From: Gigaspora margarita | Lineage: Eukaryota > Glomeromycota > Glomeromycetes > Diversisporales > Gigasporaceae | Assembly: GCA_009809945.1 (NCBI GenBank) | Contig: WTPW01000436.1 | Span: forward strand, 221,291-285,290 | Length of the DNA stretch: 64,000 nt | Direction of reading: 5' to 3' | Shown here: piece by piece, positions 1 to 10,603 of the stretch | Layout: each line of letters opens with the position of its first letter | Position numbering within the stretch: position 1 is the stretch's first letter | Position numbers and translations under genes: made by a program | Notes under the pieces: model-generated | The model's database searches: none | Seen by the model: the letters and a program-made list of their open reading frames with translations, nothing else | What the model was told of the DNA's origin: nothing

Positions 1-400
1 AGCTAAACATGTACGTGGGTCAAACTACGAAAAACCCACTACACTGAAAAACAAACAAGAATGTGATGCAAGTGACAAAACTACTACCTGCAAAAAAAAA
101 CAAGGTAGCCCATCGACAACTTCAGTGATGAGACTTTCTTCTTAAACAAGTGTAGTTACACATTTACACAGGTCAAACTATTAAAAAGCCACCACACTGA
201 AAGAGCAAACAAGAATGCAACAAAATCAGTAACTCCAAAAATGGCAACTCCAAAGACAACTCCAGTAATGATGACTCCAAAGACGATTTCATCAATGACA
301 ACTCCAGTAACAAGACTATTGTCAAAAAAAATAAATAAAGGTTAGTTAGACATGTACATGGGTCAAACTAAGAGAAAGCGAGAGCAAAGAAAAATAAATA
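1..400. repeat. Dispersed short repeats, no gene
   Basis: A unit resembling 'ggtcaaact...ccac/tacactgaa...caaacaagaatg' occurs near 16-60 and 172-220, with a partial copy near 340-370. Short runs of 'aactcc' and 'gatgac' recur in between. No coding signal is visible on either strand. Confidence 0.5.
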
Positions 401-599
401 ATGATTATTAATGATCATTAATGATCATTGCTTATATATAGGCCATGACAAACATGTCATGTAATGGGGTGACAAGAACATTTATCCTAATAAAATTATA
501 AGAGTAAAAAAAAAACAAGCAAATAATTATTTGCTTAATTTGTGCATGTCAATGCATGGAAATTATTATTAAGGGCAAAAAAAAACAAAAAAATAACAA

Positions 600-1085
600 A
601 ATGAATGTTTTTGTGCGTGTCAATGCACAGAATTTATAATTATTAAGAATCTTAATGATCATCACATTAATGCACAGAATTATGATTGTTAAGGATCTTA
701 ATGATCATCACATTAGTATATGAATTATGCACAAAAATTATGATCGTTAAGAATCTTAATGATTGTAATGATCATAATATTAATGCACTAACATCAAAAT
801 GATCATTAAAATTAATAATTAAGGAATCTTAATGATTTAATAATCATAACATGAGTGCACTAAAATTTTGATAATTAAGAATCTTAATGATTGTGCACAT
901 TAGAGCACAAAAATTATGATTATAATTGTTAAAAATCTTAACGATTGTGCATGTTAGTACACAAAAATTATAATTATTAAGTATCTTAACAATTGTGCAC
1001 ATCTGTGTATAAAAATTATGATCATTAAGAAACTTAACGATTGTGCACATTAGTGCACAGAAATTATGTGATAATTTAAGATTAA
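600..1085. repeat. Degenerate tandem repeat array built on a small palindrome
   Basis: Roughly 45-65-bp units repeat head to tail, each carrying 'attaagaatcttaatgat' (the core AAGATTCTTAA-type motif is near-palindromic) followed by 'tgtgcacattagtgcac' variants. About eight units can be followed, increasingly regular from 840 onwards. The minus-strand open frame at 844-1137 only reflects the periodic repeat (its peptide repeats a 'CALMCTIVKILN'-like unit) and is not a gene. Confidence 0.75.
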
Positions 1086-1189
1086 TACATGTCAATATAT
1101 AGATTAATACTATGCACAATATGTGCACAAATTTCAACTTTTCGTGTGATAATGTGTATTAAATTTTTTGGATAATCAGTTTCCATGCA

Positions 1190-1790
1190 GTTTTCATGCA
1201 GTGATCATAAAACCTGTGCTTACCTGCATACTATTTCATATTTTTATATACAATTCCGTGTATCAAGTTTTCATAAAAATAAAATTGTACAGTTTTGTAA
1301 ATTAATTGCTATTTTAAAGTTAAATTTAAATAGATAATACAGTATGATATACATCATTTTTCAATTTACGTCCTTCAAGATTGGCTTGTTATTCACAAAT
1401 TTAAAATAGTAGATGTTATTTTACAAAAATTTCTATAAAGAATAAATTTACAAAATATAGATTAAATGCTTTTTTATAACATGTTGTGTAAAAAAAATTT
1501 TAAAAAGTTCTATTTTACACCCACATAATATCTCTAATAATTGTAACCTTTAGTTGCACTTGAATATTGAGTATATTTAACTAAGTTTTGTTTATAAGAC
1601 CTTCAGCAACTTTAGATGAATTGGTAGAAAACTTAGTTAGTAATATGAACTTGCTTTGACTGCCAATTGCTTGTGAATATAGAGTATTATAAACCCAATT
1701 ATTCTAAATTTATTTTGATCAACATGTTCAGTTGCTTTATGCATGTTGCAAATTAGTTTATAAAAACTTTTGAATAAATAATTGTGTTCA
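1190..1790. repeat. Dispersed repeat, copy 1 (other copies near 25.6-26.1 kb and 57.6 kb)
   Basis: The stretch aligns by eye with 25600-26092: both carry 'aaagttaaatttraatagataatacagtatg', 'tattttacacccacataat', 'aacctttagttgcacttgaa' and 'cccaattattctaaatttattttga' in the same order. A third, shorter match lies at 57600-57720. No open frame is shared among copies, so this looks like a non-coding dispersed repeat rather than a gene family. Confidence 0.65.
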
Positions 1791-1829
1791 TAAATTTTCA
1801 GTCTGCTTAATTAAAATAAAGCTTTTCAA

Positions 1830-2130
1830 CTAGGACTCCGAAGTCTAGGTCTAGCTGAACCTGGACTTGAACCCATACTTGAACTATAGATGCCTGATGA
1901 AACTATTTTGCTATTGACAACATGATAAAACCATAAGTTTTATCAAGTTTCATTATTGACGAAACTTTAGTTTGTCAGGTTTTGTCATTTTGCAGGCATC
2001 TAATTTGACTCATAGATTTTGAAAATTTTAGTTCCAGACTCAAACCAGAACCCAAAGTATTGACTCAAATATGATTATAGATTCAGTTCAGGTCTGGTCT
2101 GAAGTTCGCAAACCTGTCTAGATCTAGAAT
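1830..2130. mobile_element. Possible short relative of the 'aacttgaacc' element family
   Basis: Begins 'aggactccgaagtctagg...gaacctggacttgaac' and ends '...ggttcaggtctggtctgaagttcg'. It is rich in the gaacctggacttgaaccc-type motif that marks the ends of the larger elements at 2424-5839 and 49650-52873. No clean target-site duplication was found, so the boundaries are approximate. Confidence 0.35.
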
Positions 2131-2149
2131 AAAATTATACAAGAAATAA

Positions 2150-2411
2150 ATATCATATAGCCAAGAATCTCCTTTAATGTGTAGAATTACTGAATTATGC
2201 AATTACAGCATTTTACTAATAGTAAAATTAATTACAGCCTGCATAGTATCTAATTTCTATAAAATTATATACCATAATGCTATAATGACATAACGCCATA
2301 ATGCTGTAATGCTGTAATGTTATAATACTGCAATTCCGTAATGCTGTAATACCACAATTACACAATATTGCAATAATACGATACTATAACTACAGTATAA
2401 TATTATAATAT
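2150..2411. repeat. Low-complexity ~9-10-bp periodic 'taatgctgta' tract
   Basis: Between 2265 and 2410 the words 'taatgctg', 'ataatgcc' and 'tacaatt' alternate with a loose 8-10-bp period. No coding signal. A similar 'ggcattacagctttgtgg' tract sits at 8425-8530. Confidence 0.5.
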
Positions 2412-2611
2412 TATAATTAATTAGAGTTCCTACAAACCTGGATCAAATCAAACTTTAGACCAAGTTTGAGTTTGATTTGATTTCAAATCAAACCTGAACT
2501 CAAATTAGCATTAAAAAAAATATTTGAGTTTGATTTGAAGCAAAATTTTTAGTTAAATTTGAGTTTGAATTGGGTTTGAGTTTGAAGTTTGCAAACTAGT
2601 TTAAGTTTGAA

Positions 2612-4026
2612 TACTGTATATTGCCAAAAATAAGCTACCTTTGAAAATAAACTACCCTTTTTTTGGTTAAGAAATGCAAAAGCATCTTTGATCTGAAAAT
2701 AAGCTAACCACAATCGATGAAAGTTTCTATATAGTAAAGTCCAAATTTTACTAAGCAAATCGGTTAAAGTTGCTTAATTGATAATCCGCCTGTCAACTGG
2801 AGAATAGGCGAAATGTGGCATCTTCCATCTAAAATTTTTTTACTACTAAGTTAACAATACATGTCCACTAATTGAAAGTTGTAGAGCTCGTCGAGACGCA
2901 TCTAACGGTGGTTAGATCATCCAAATCGGCCCAGTGGATGGAAGATATCGTCGAAAAACGATTGGCCGACTATATAAAAATCCGTGACGGAAATCGCATA
3001 TGAAAATCACTATAGGCGAAATGTGGCGTGCCTCCATCTAAAACTTTTTTCTTACTAAGTTAACGATACATGCCCACTAATTGAAAGTTGTAGAGCTCGT
3101 CGAGACGCATCTAACGGTGGTTAGATCATCCAAATCGGCCCAGTGGATGGCGAGATATCATCAAAAAATGATTGGCCGACTATATAATATAAAATCTCTA
3201 TGTAAACATTGTTTACATAGAGATTTTATATAGTCGGCCAATCGTTTTTCGACGATATCTCTTCATCCACTGGGCCGATTTGGACGATCTAACCACCATT
3301 AGACGCGTCTCGTCGAGATCTACAACTTTCAATTAGTGGGCATGAATCGTTAACTTAGTAAGAAAAAGGTTTTAGATGGAGGCACGCCACATTTCGCCTA
3401 TAGTGATTTTCATATGAGATTTCCGTCACAGATTTTTATAGTCGTCCAATCGTTTTTCGATGATATCTCGCCATCCACTGGGCCGATTTGGATGATCTAA
3501 CCACCGTTAGATGCGTCTCGACGAGCTCTACAACTTTTAATTAGTGGACATGTATTGTTAACTTAGTAAGAAAAAAATTTTAGATGGAAGACGCCACATT
3601 TTACCTATTCTCCAGTTGACAGGTGGATTATCAATTAAGTAAACTTATTCAGAAGATCAAAATACATATACATTAAAATTTACAATGAAATTTAAGAAAT
3701 TTTTATTTTTGGAATTTAATATTTACTTTCAATGAAGAGATTAAAATTTTAATACCAAAATATATTCGTTAAACGTAAAAACTAAAAGTCAAATAATAAA
3801 AAGTACTCATATTTTGATGAAACACTTAGGATAGGTGTAGTATAGTTTTCCAAATAAGTTTACTAAGCATAAATAATAGATTTTTATAGTAGAATTTAGA
3901 CTTTACTATGTAGCTACAATTGGCAATTGACCAAAAATCGATTTTATCCAAAAATAAGCAATCACAGATTTTTTGTGTTCAAAATTGTCCAAAAAAAAGT
4001 TAGCTTATTTTTGGAAGCATGCAGTA
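2612..4026. mobile_element. TA-flanked MITE, copy 1, interrupted by a hairpin element
   Basis: The terminal inverted repeat is about 'tattgccaaaaataagcta', flanked by TA. The right end reads '...tagcttatttttggaagca'. The host element is split at 2778-3634 by the long hairpin element. Related copies are at 4034-5558, 12126-12425 and 50754-51280. Internal landmarks shared by copies include 'gatgaaagttgctatatagtaaag'-like and 'catagtaaaatttagacttta'-like words. TA target sites suggest mobilisation by a Tc1/mariner/pogo-type transposase (inference). Confidence 0.6.
2778..3634. mobile_element. Long palindromic fold-back element flanked by TTAA
   Basis: The two arms are near-perfect inverse copies around a centre near 3205 ('atgtaaacattgtttacat'). 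Each arm also repeats itself: 'gttgtagagctcgtcgagac' and 'ggcccagtggatgg' occur twice per arm. Ends are 'ttgataatccgcctgtcaac' and its inverse. TTAA lies immediately outside both ends (2774-2777 and 3635-3638), as in piggyBac-type insertion. Transcription from either side would give a very long hairpin RNA. Other copies are at 26094-26255 (fragment), 35359-37180, about 50530-51330 (diverged) and 62031-62546. Confidence 0.8.
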
Positions 4027-4033
4027 ATGTAAA

Positions 4034-5558
4034 TACTATATATTGCCAAAAATAAGCTACTTCCAAAAATAAACTACTCCTTCTATTGGTCAAAAAACTT
4101 AAAAACATCTTTGACCTGAAAATAAGCTACCCCATGATCGATGAAAGTTGCTATATAGTAAAGTTCAAATTTTACTAAGTAAATGATTAAAGTCGCTTAA
4201 GTAAACTTATTTAAGAAGAGTGTGGCGACTTAGAGAAGTTGGTAAGTTGTCACCCTCCAAGCGGCAGGTCTAGGGTCCAAATCCTACTGCCGACGCTTTG
4301 AAAATAAAACCTGTGGTACGGTAACTATTGTTTTGTCGATCGGTCAGGTATATTACCTGTAATCCTTGGTTACCATCTAGAATAGTAGCTTTCAGGCATA
4401 TTTGTATATCATTATACAGACAAATCCAAGGGACCGGAGAAATGGAAACCCATTTGGCAAGTCCCGAGTAAGAAGGTAGCAAAGATCTTCAACAGTGCTA
4501 CCAAAACTGGAGAATCGGAAACCAGAGCCAGAATATCAGATGAATAAAGACCCTCAGGGATGGGGGTTCGCCAACCTGTTCACCAGAGTCACACCGGAGG
4601 AAAAGAACCTATGCTATAGAAGTAGGTACCAAGGGAAGAAAGAACTATAGTGGCACCTAATGCTGGGTTAATCGACCCTTCCAGGCTAACTGGTTTGGAA
4701 GTTTGGAAAGCTGGTGTAAGGACCGGTAGGATGGTAGAGGTGGGTGCTAGAGTTGGAGCGAACCTTACAAGGGCATAAAGTAGGTCACGATAGCGGTTTA
4801 ATGGTTAGCCCTGACTGCAAGTATATAGGTAAAGCTGTAGCGTAAGTTACCGAAGTGTAGATAATACCTGGGACAGGGACTGCTCTACCAAGTTTCTTGC
4901 GAGAATAAACTAGTCCTAAGGGCTATGGCAGTAAATAATCTGGGGTTCAGACTGACTATATATGTACTGCGAATACTGATGAAACAGTTGAGATTGGTCA
5001 AAGGAGCTGAAGATCAGAGAGTTTAAATAGGCAATTCTTGTAGTTGGATTGCAGGTATGGCATCTAGTGTGGAACCTTCAGGCAGACCACTTAAATTAGA
5101 CACCAAAAGTGTACGTGTGGCTAGTTGTACTCTCATCCAAGTGTGATTTTTCGATGTGTAAACTGAATAAATTCTATGCCCCAAGCAGGCACTTTGAAAC
5201 CAAAAAAAAAAAAAAAAAAAACTTATTTAAGAACTTTTTATTAATTGGTTTTTAATTTTTATATTCAATGAAGAGATTAAAATTTTATTAACAAAATATA
5301 TTTTGATAAACATTAAAATTAAAACTCAAATAATAAAAATACTCCTATTTTGATGAAACTTTTAGCATATATGTAGTTAAGTCTTCCAAACAAGTCTACT
5401 TAAGCACTAATAATTGATTTACATAGTAAAATTTAGACTTTACTATGTAACAACTATTGGCAACTGACCAAAAATTGATTATATCTAAAAATAAGAATCC
5501 CAGATTTTGTGTCCAAAATCATCCAAAAAAGGTAGCTTATTTTCAGAAACATATAGTA
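4034..5558. mobile_element. TA-flanked MITE, copy 2, interrupted by the SINE-like element
   Basis: Begins 'tatattgccaaaaataagct' and ends 'gtagcttattttcagaaaca', with TA on both sides. It aligns throughout with the copies at 2612-4026 and 50754-51280 once the 1-kb insertion at 4218-5219 is set aside. It lies about 8 bp from copy 1 in the same orientation. Confidence 0.65.
4218..5219 (+). mobile_element. tRNA-derived SINE-like retroelement, copy 1 (~1 kb)
   Basis: The 5' end has a Pol III internal promoter: an A-box-like 'tagagaagttgg' (4231-4242) and a B-box-like 'ggtccaaatcc' (4274-4284). The 3' end is a poly-A run (5202-5219). The whole is bracketed by the 14-bp direct repeat 'aacttatttaagaa' (4204-4217 and 5220-5233), the signature of target-primed reverse transcription. 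A second copy in the opposite orientation is at 51638-52621. GC content is visibly higher than the surroundings. At ~1 kb it is long for a SINE, so it may have a composite body. No reverse transcriptase is visible, so mobilisation by a LINE elsewhere is inferred. Confidence 0.8.
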
Positions 5559-5851
5559 TATTTTATATTTTAAACAAGTTTATTTAAATACAAAGTAAGA
5601 ATTAAGAAACTTGTTTAAAATTTAAAAATATATTTATATTATTCAAACTCAAATTAGTTTGCAAACTTCAAATCAAACTCAAATCAAACTTTGCATGAAA
5701 TTTGAGTTTGGTTTGAGTTTGATTATTTTTTTATTTGAGTTTGGCTTGATTTCAAACTTTATAAAATTTATAGTTTGAGTTTGGTTTGATTTGGGGTTTG
5801 ATAAAACTCAAATCAAACCCAGATCAAACTTTGAAACTCTATAATTAATTA

Positions 5852-6321
5852 CTACTCAATACCCAGTCACTCCAAACTGGAAACTAATTAGTAAAGATGC
5901 CTGACAAATGACCAGATCATTTATTATTAATGAATAATAAAACCATTTCATCAGATGGTGACTTCTAATTAACAAATTGACAATTAATGAAACCCCTAAC
6001 GATCAATGAAATGTATAACAAATTGATGAAACTATGACAAATTGATAAAACCTATACTGAACCTGATATGTTAATTCATACAAGATAGCTAATTATCATG
6101 TTTATAAAAATTAAGAAGTGTTTTAATAACAATAATGATAGGAGCTAAAAAAACAATGTTTTAACAAAACAGCTGATAATAGTCTGATAATGCATAATTA
6201 ATAACAGCAATAGATAATCAATATAGATTGCATAACAATATTTATTTATTAATATATCCATTGTATTCTCATTATCCATCATGATTTTACTTATTTATGC
6301 ATAACAAATCAAAAAATGAAA
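5852..6321. other. Gene-free AT-rich stretch
   Basis: Contains short runs of 'gatgaaac/aaattgacaa' words near 5970-6070. Nothing coding and no clear inverted-repeat ends were seen. Confidence 0.5.
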
Positions 6322-6325
6322 TTAA

Positions 6326-6843
6326 GAGTAGGGAGTACATATTGCAAATTACATATAAAATTTGTGCTATTGATTTATTCTTTTTAAAATTTTGTAAAAT
6401 TTTTTTAAGCAAATCATTTTTGAACTATTAAATAAAATTATAGAGCAGGTTTTTCAGATTCTAAAAAATAGCAAATTTATTAAAATTGGTTGAATATTTG
6501 TCAAATTATGATGTTTAAATTTTAGGTATCAAAAGTTGTTTACAAAAATCATATGATAATCATATGATATCAATGAATCAAAATTAGTCATTTTTTGTGT
6601 AACTGAGAGAAATTTGAACCAATTGAAGGAAACTTTATAATATATAGAAGTCTAATTTTTTTAAATATATACTTTATTAAAATTTTACTATTAAATAATT
6701 TGCATTTTGTTCGAGATATTATAAAATTTTAGTCAACTTTGATTACAACTGTAAAAGTTTTATTAGTAGCAAATTTTTAATTTCTATATAAATCTCATTG
6801 TACTACTAAAATCATATAATAAATGATCTATGTACCCCTACTC
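6326..6843. mobile_element. TTAA-flanked MITE, copy 1
   Basis: Ends 'gagtagggagtacat' and 'atgtacccctactc' are inverse of each other and flanked by TTAA (6322-6325, 6844-6847). The right ~300 bp align with 47930-48266, the second copy, sharing 'ttctatataaatctcattgt' and 'aatgatctatgt'. TTAA targets point to a piggyBac-like mobiliser. The second copy's ends are confirmed by a Helitron reading frame. Confidence 0.75.
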
Positions 6844-6889
6844 TTAAATTTTGTAAATAAAACAAAGCAGAAGTTTAGAGTTAGAAGAG

Positions 6890-7165
6890 TATACAAAGCC
6901 AGTGTTGCTTGCTTTACCAACAATCAACACACTGACACTCCATTTTATGACAATCAATTTACTAACAGGCTTGTCTTACAGACAACCAGTTTACTGATAC
7001 TCAACTTACAGACAAGCTAACTTAATCGATAAACTTATTTTGTTGACAATTAATTCACCAACAATACACTTCACCAACAATACAATTTACTAACAAGCTT
7101 ATTTTGATAGCAATATAATTTATCAATAGTATGTTTCACTGACAATACATTCACCATTTTAGTTA
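6890..7165. repeat. Array of ~20-bp units ('acaagct/caatcaatt' type)
   Basis: Units such as 'gacaatcaatttactaacag' and 'gacaaccagtttactgatac' follow each other with a period near 20-25 bp. The inverse of the same array lies at 7855-8110 ('caagcctgttggtaaattaa'), and a third array is at 14840-14985. A poly-T tract of about 43 bases (7496-7540) lies between the first two. The short open frame at 6823-7020 is a product of the array. Confidence 0.65.
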
Positions 7166-7199
7166 TTTGCACAGATAATACAAAATCTGATTTTGTGAA

Positions 7200-7460
7200 T
7201 AAACTAAGTGTGTGAGATAAAATTTAGAGTTAGGGTCTTAATGTTAGAGGCTATAGGATTAGAATAATTTTTATTATACATTCCTGTCATTTTTAATTAG
7301 TGTACAAGATCGATGTAAACATTAGTTTTTGCATATTTTCATTTTTTTCTTTTTTATACATGTTTAGATTCTTCATTAGGTTGATCTGGAATAGTCAAAA
7401 TTTTGCACTTTCTGATTTGCTATTTTTTATCCAGGAGTTTGTATTACTCTGCTAATAAAT
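7200..7460. repeat. Dispersed repeat copy (same family as 24.6 and 27.4 kb)
   Basis: Reverse-complement alignment to 24590-24830 and 27410-27650: shares 'gactattc(t/c)aga/ggatca', 'taattaaaaatgacaggaa' and 'taacattaagaccctaac'. A further direct copy lies at 8155-8345. Non-coding in all copies. Confidence 0.6.
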
Positions 7461-7494
7461 GATGACATTTTACTGACAAATTAGATCAAGTATT

Positions 7495-7542
<48 letters not shown>

Positions 7543-7849
7543 TTGTGCTTCGCTTAATCTTAATTTTGGCTCTTTTTTTTTTGTTATATAAATCTAAGAC
7601 AGGAGTAAGTCTTCACATGACCAAAAATTAGATCAAGTATCAATCACTTTTCTTTTTTTTTGTTTTATATAAATAATTTGATTCTTTGGTTAGTACTTGT
7701 TTTGTCTTTTTTTTTATTATATAAATCTAGCCCAGGAATAGGTTTTCATGTTTATAAATTAGGTCAAGTCTTGATCACTTTGTTTTTATATAAAATAATT
7801 TGATTCTTTTTTATTTGGTGCTTTTTATTATATTAATTCAAGCTACCTA

Positions 7850-8345
7850 ATAGATAACTTGTTGGTGAAATGTATTGTCAGGAAATGTACTGTCTGTAAA
7901 ATGTACTTTTAGTGAATTATATTATCATTAAAATAAGCTTGTAGTAAATCAATTTTGTCAGTAAAATGTACTATTAGTGAATTAATTGTTGACAAAATAA
8001 GCCTGTTGATTAAGTCAGCTTGTCTATAAGTTGAGTGTTGGTGAGCTGGTCATCTGCAAAACAAGCCTGTTGGTAAATTAATTGTTGATAAAGTGGGGTA
8101 TCAGTGAGTTGATTGTCAGTGAAATAATACAGACCGTACAAAGTACATAAAGATAGAAGTTTAGGGTTAGGGTGTTAGTGTTGGAGACTACAATAATAGA
8201 TTGGTGCACATTATATTTAAAATTTTTTTCTTGCTATTTTTAATCAAGTATTTTTGCTTTCTTCCACTTTTATACATGTTCACAATTTATATTGGACTTA
8301 TCTAGAATTGACAAAATAAATGCATGCACAAATTTTGACTATTCT
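7850..8345. repeat. Inverse ~20-bp array followed by a second copy of the 7200-7460 repeat
   Basis: 7855-8110 consists of 'gttggtgaaatgtattgtca'-like units, inverse to the array at 6890-7165. 8155-8345 repeats 'tttagggttagggtgttagt...tacatgttc' in the same direction as 7220-7370. No coding signal. Confidence 0.6.
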
Positions 8346-8399
8346 AGATTGATCTAACATAAATTTGAACATGTGTAAAAGAAAAAAGAAAAGGCCTTA

Positions 8400-9898
8400 A
8401 AGCAGATAGTATTTCTGTATTATGGCATTATGGCATTACAGCTTTGTGGCTTTACAGAATTATAGTATTACAGCTTTACAGCTTATGGCATTATAGTTTT
8501 GTGGCTTTATAGCTTTATAGTTTATAGCAATTATAGCAAAAGAATACATCAATGCTATCACCATATTAATTTGTAAAATTAATTCTAGCTCAAACAGGTT
8601 TTAAACTTTCAAACAAGTTCAAAACTTTCAAACTAGACTTAAACTGAATCTGAACTAAGCCAAAGGTTTGATGGTTGAACTTGGGCCAAACTGAATTTTA
8701 ACATAGTTTAAGTCTGAGTCTGGTTCAAATTTTAAATAAAACTCAGACTTGCCTAAAGTCTGGCCTCAGTTCAAGTTCGTTGGAGCTCTATTCTTAACAG
8801 TGCTAAATAAAAGCTTTTGAGTTATTCAATTTTAAGCTTTGAGGTACTAAAAAGTTGGATTCTATCCATCAATCTGTAGGTTTTTTCAGGCAAATTTGTT
8901 TGAAAAAATACTATAAATATACTTATAATCTACTTTTTTTAAAAAAATAAAATATAAAAATAAAATTTGATTTGATAATATTTAAAAATAGAATTTATTT
9001 TAGTAAAATTTAATTTCATAATATAAAAAAAAATTATAAGTTGCTTATAAGCTAAAAATAGACAATTTAAAAAAAATTTTAATCAAAAATTATTTACGAA
9101 TTCTTGGTAAACTTATTAAATATTAGCTCTATCTAATACAATTTTGTAGTTTATAAAAAGGATCACAACTTTAATTATTGCAACTTTTGTAATTTATTTG
9201 TAAAAAATTAAGCCTTGTATTATTTACACAAATTTTTTATATAGGCAGTAATATATAAATTAAGAAAAGTTAATGAAAATTTTATAATAAAAATTTTTAA
9301 ATAAAAACTTTAAAGTTTTATTGTATAAAAGTTTTTTAATAATTTTAAAAAATTTTTCTTAAAAAATGTATTTTATAAAAAAGTATATCTATATACATAA
9401 TAAATTTTTGTTTTTTTAATTTGTTTTTTTAACTAGCAATTCTGCCCTTATTATAAGAAAAATGTATATATTCTACATCACTTTAATTCTTTGGCTGCTA
9501 ATTAGAACCCTTTCTTTTTTCTAATAAAGACTCACTAATACTACATAAAGTCTGCTAGATGTGATCTGCCTGGCAATATTTTCACTCATATATGGGGTCT
9601 ACAACATACTATGAGATACCACAAATTACTATTGGTTTGTTGCAAGACCTTATTGAGATTGCTTCCTTTCTTTAAATCTTTCTCACCTTGCTTCCACAAT
9701 AGAATAATTCCATCAATTTATCAACAAGAAAAAAATTTTGATAAGGAAAAAAAGAAGATAAAAAAAGAAGGAAAGCTACTCAACCTATATGAAAGCCCAA
9801 ATACAATAAAAGAAAAAGAAACAAGATGAGAAAAACAAAGAACAAAAAACTAATCTTGATAATTACAGAACTAATTATCTATACTTAAAAATTATATA
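8400..9898. other. Gene-free AT-rich stretch with simple repeats
   Basis: 8425-8540 is a 'ggcattatagctttgtgg' periodic tract. 8575-8790 is rich in 'caaacaagttcaaaactttc/gttcaagttcgttggagctc' words, like the ends of the elements at 2424-5839 and 49650-52873, and may be a short member. 8880-9430 is A/T homopolymer-rich. 9611-9829 has a short open frame without family resemblance, which I do not call a gene. Confidence 0.5.
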
Positions 9899-10601
9899 CA
9901 GTTAGACATCTCTATAGTCACACCTTATATAGTCACATCTTTATATAAGTACCCAATATTGTGCAATAGACTTAAATATAGTAAAAAAACTCCTTATAGT
10001 CACAAATCACCTATAATCACTATTACAAAAAAATTTTGATTTTTTTATCAATTTTAACCAAATATGGATTAAAAAATCTGATTGGCCAATATTCATATTT
10101 ATGTTTATTTAAATATTCTATTAAAAATTCTTAAGGTTTGATAGCAAATAACTTTCAATGCAGCAGTCCAATTTAAATAAAACAACCACCAAAATGTTCA
10201 TCTCAATGAGACGATTCTTATGAGCCCAAAATCATTAAAATCCAATCACAGGCTCCTGAGATCATTAAGAATTTGTGTCACTTCACATGTTTAAGAATTG
10301 ATTAAATTTAAATCTCTAGGCAAAAAATCCTTAATGATCTTAGCATTTTATAACCAGATTTGACAATTTTATACTCTTTAGAAAACACTCTAGTGGTTAT
10401 TTTATCCAAATTGGGCCACTGGATCAAAATTATTCATTATCAAATATTTTAAATTTTTTGATAGTATTTCAAATATGTGCAAATATATTACTAATTGACC
10501 TTGGTCATGTGACCACAACAGAGTATTTTATTTATAGTCACACTTCTATACAATTACCAAAATAGGGTGTGACCAACTTGTGATATAGAGAGGTCTGACT
10601 G
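9899..10601. mobile_element. TA-flanked pogo/mariner-type MITE, copy 1 (703 bp)
   Basis: Ends 'cagttagacatctctata' and 'tatagagaggtctgactg' are inverse, with TA duplicated immediately outside (9897-9898 and 10602-10603). A 704-bp sister in inverted orientation occupies 63118-63821; the two align end to end, including 'ttgtgcaata' and 'atatagtaaaaaaactcc' landmarks. No transposase is encoded. CAGT-type termini with TA targets fit the pogo/Tc1-mariner group (family knowledge). Confidence 0.85.
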
Positions 10602-10603
10602 TA

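Larger units (their letters stand above)
2424..5839. mobile_element. Composite element with 'aaactcaaatc' repeat-rich inverted ends and 12-bp target duplication
   Basis: Left end begins 'gagttcctacaaacctgg' and continues with tandem-like caaatcaaactt/gagtttgattt words (2424-2600). The right end (5640-5839) carries the inverse words and ends '...ttgaaactc'. The flanks 'tataattaatta' at 2412-2423 and 5840-5851 are identical 12-mers, read as the target-site duplication. The interior is filled by two TA-flanked elements, which in turn carry a hairpin element and a SINE-like element. No transposase was found. A sister element with the same style of ends lies at 49650-52873 with an 11-bp duplication, validated by the Helitron reading frame. 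Confidence 0.65.

Noticed and set aside
600-1085. CRISPR-like repeat-spacer array
   Set aside because: Units vary, spacers are not distinct, and the window is eukaryotic.
844-1137. 97-residue minus-strand open frame with internal repeats
   Set aside because: Periodic translation of a non-coding tandem array.
4218-4300. Possible tRNA gene (A and B boxes)
   Set aside because: The tRNA-like head is followed by a 1-kb body, poly-A tail and target duplication, and recurs at 52621; it is the 5' end of a retroelement. Copy 1 has a mutated B box.
4270-4482. 70-residue minus-strand open frame
   Set aside because: Lies wholly in the SINE-like element; copy 2 does not preserve it.
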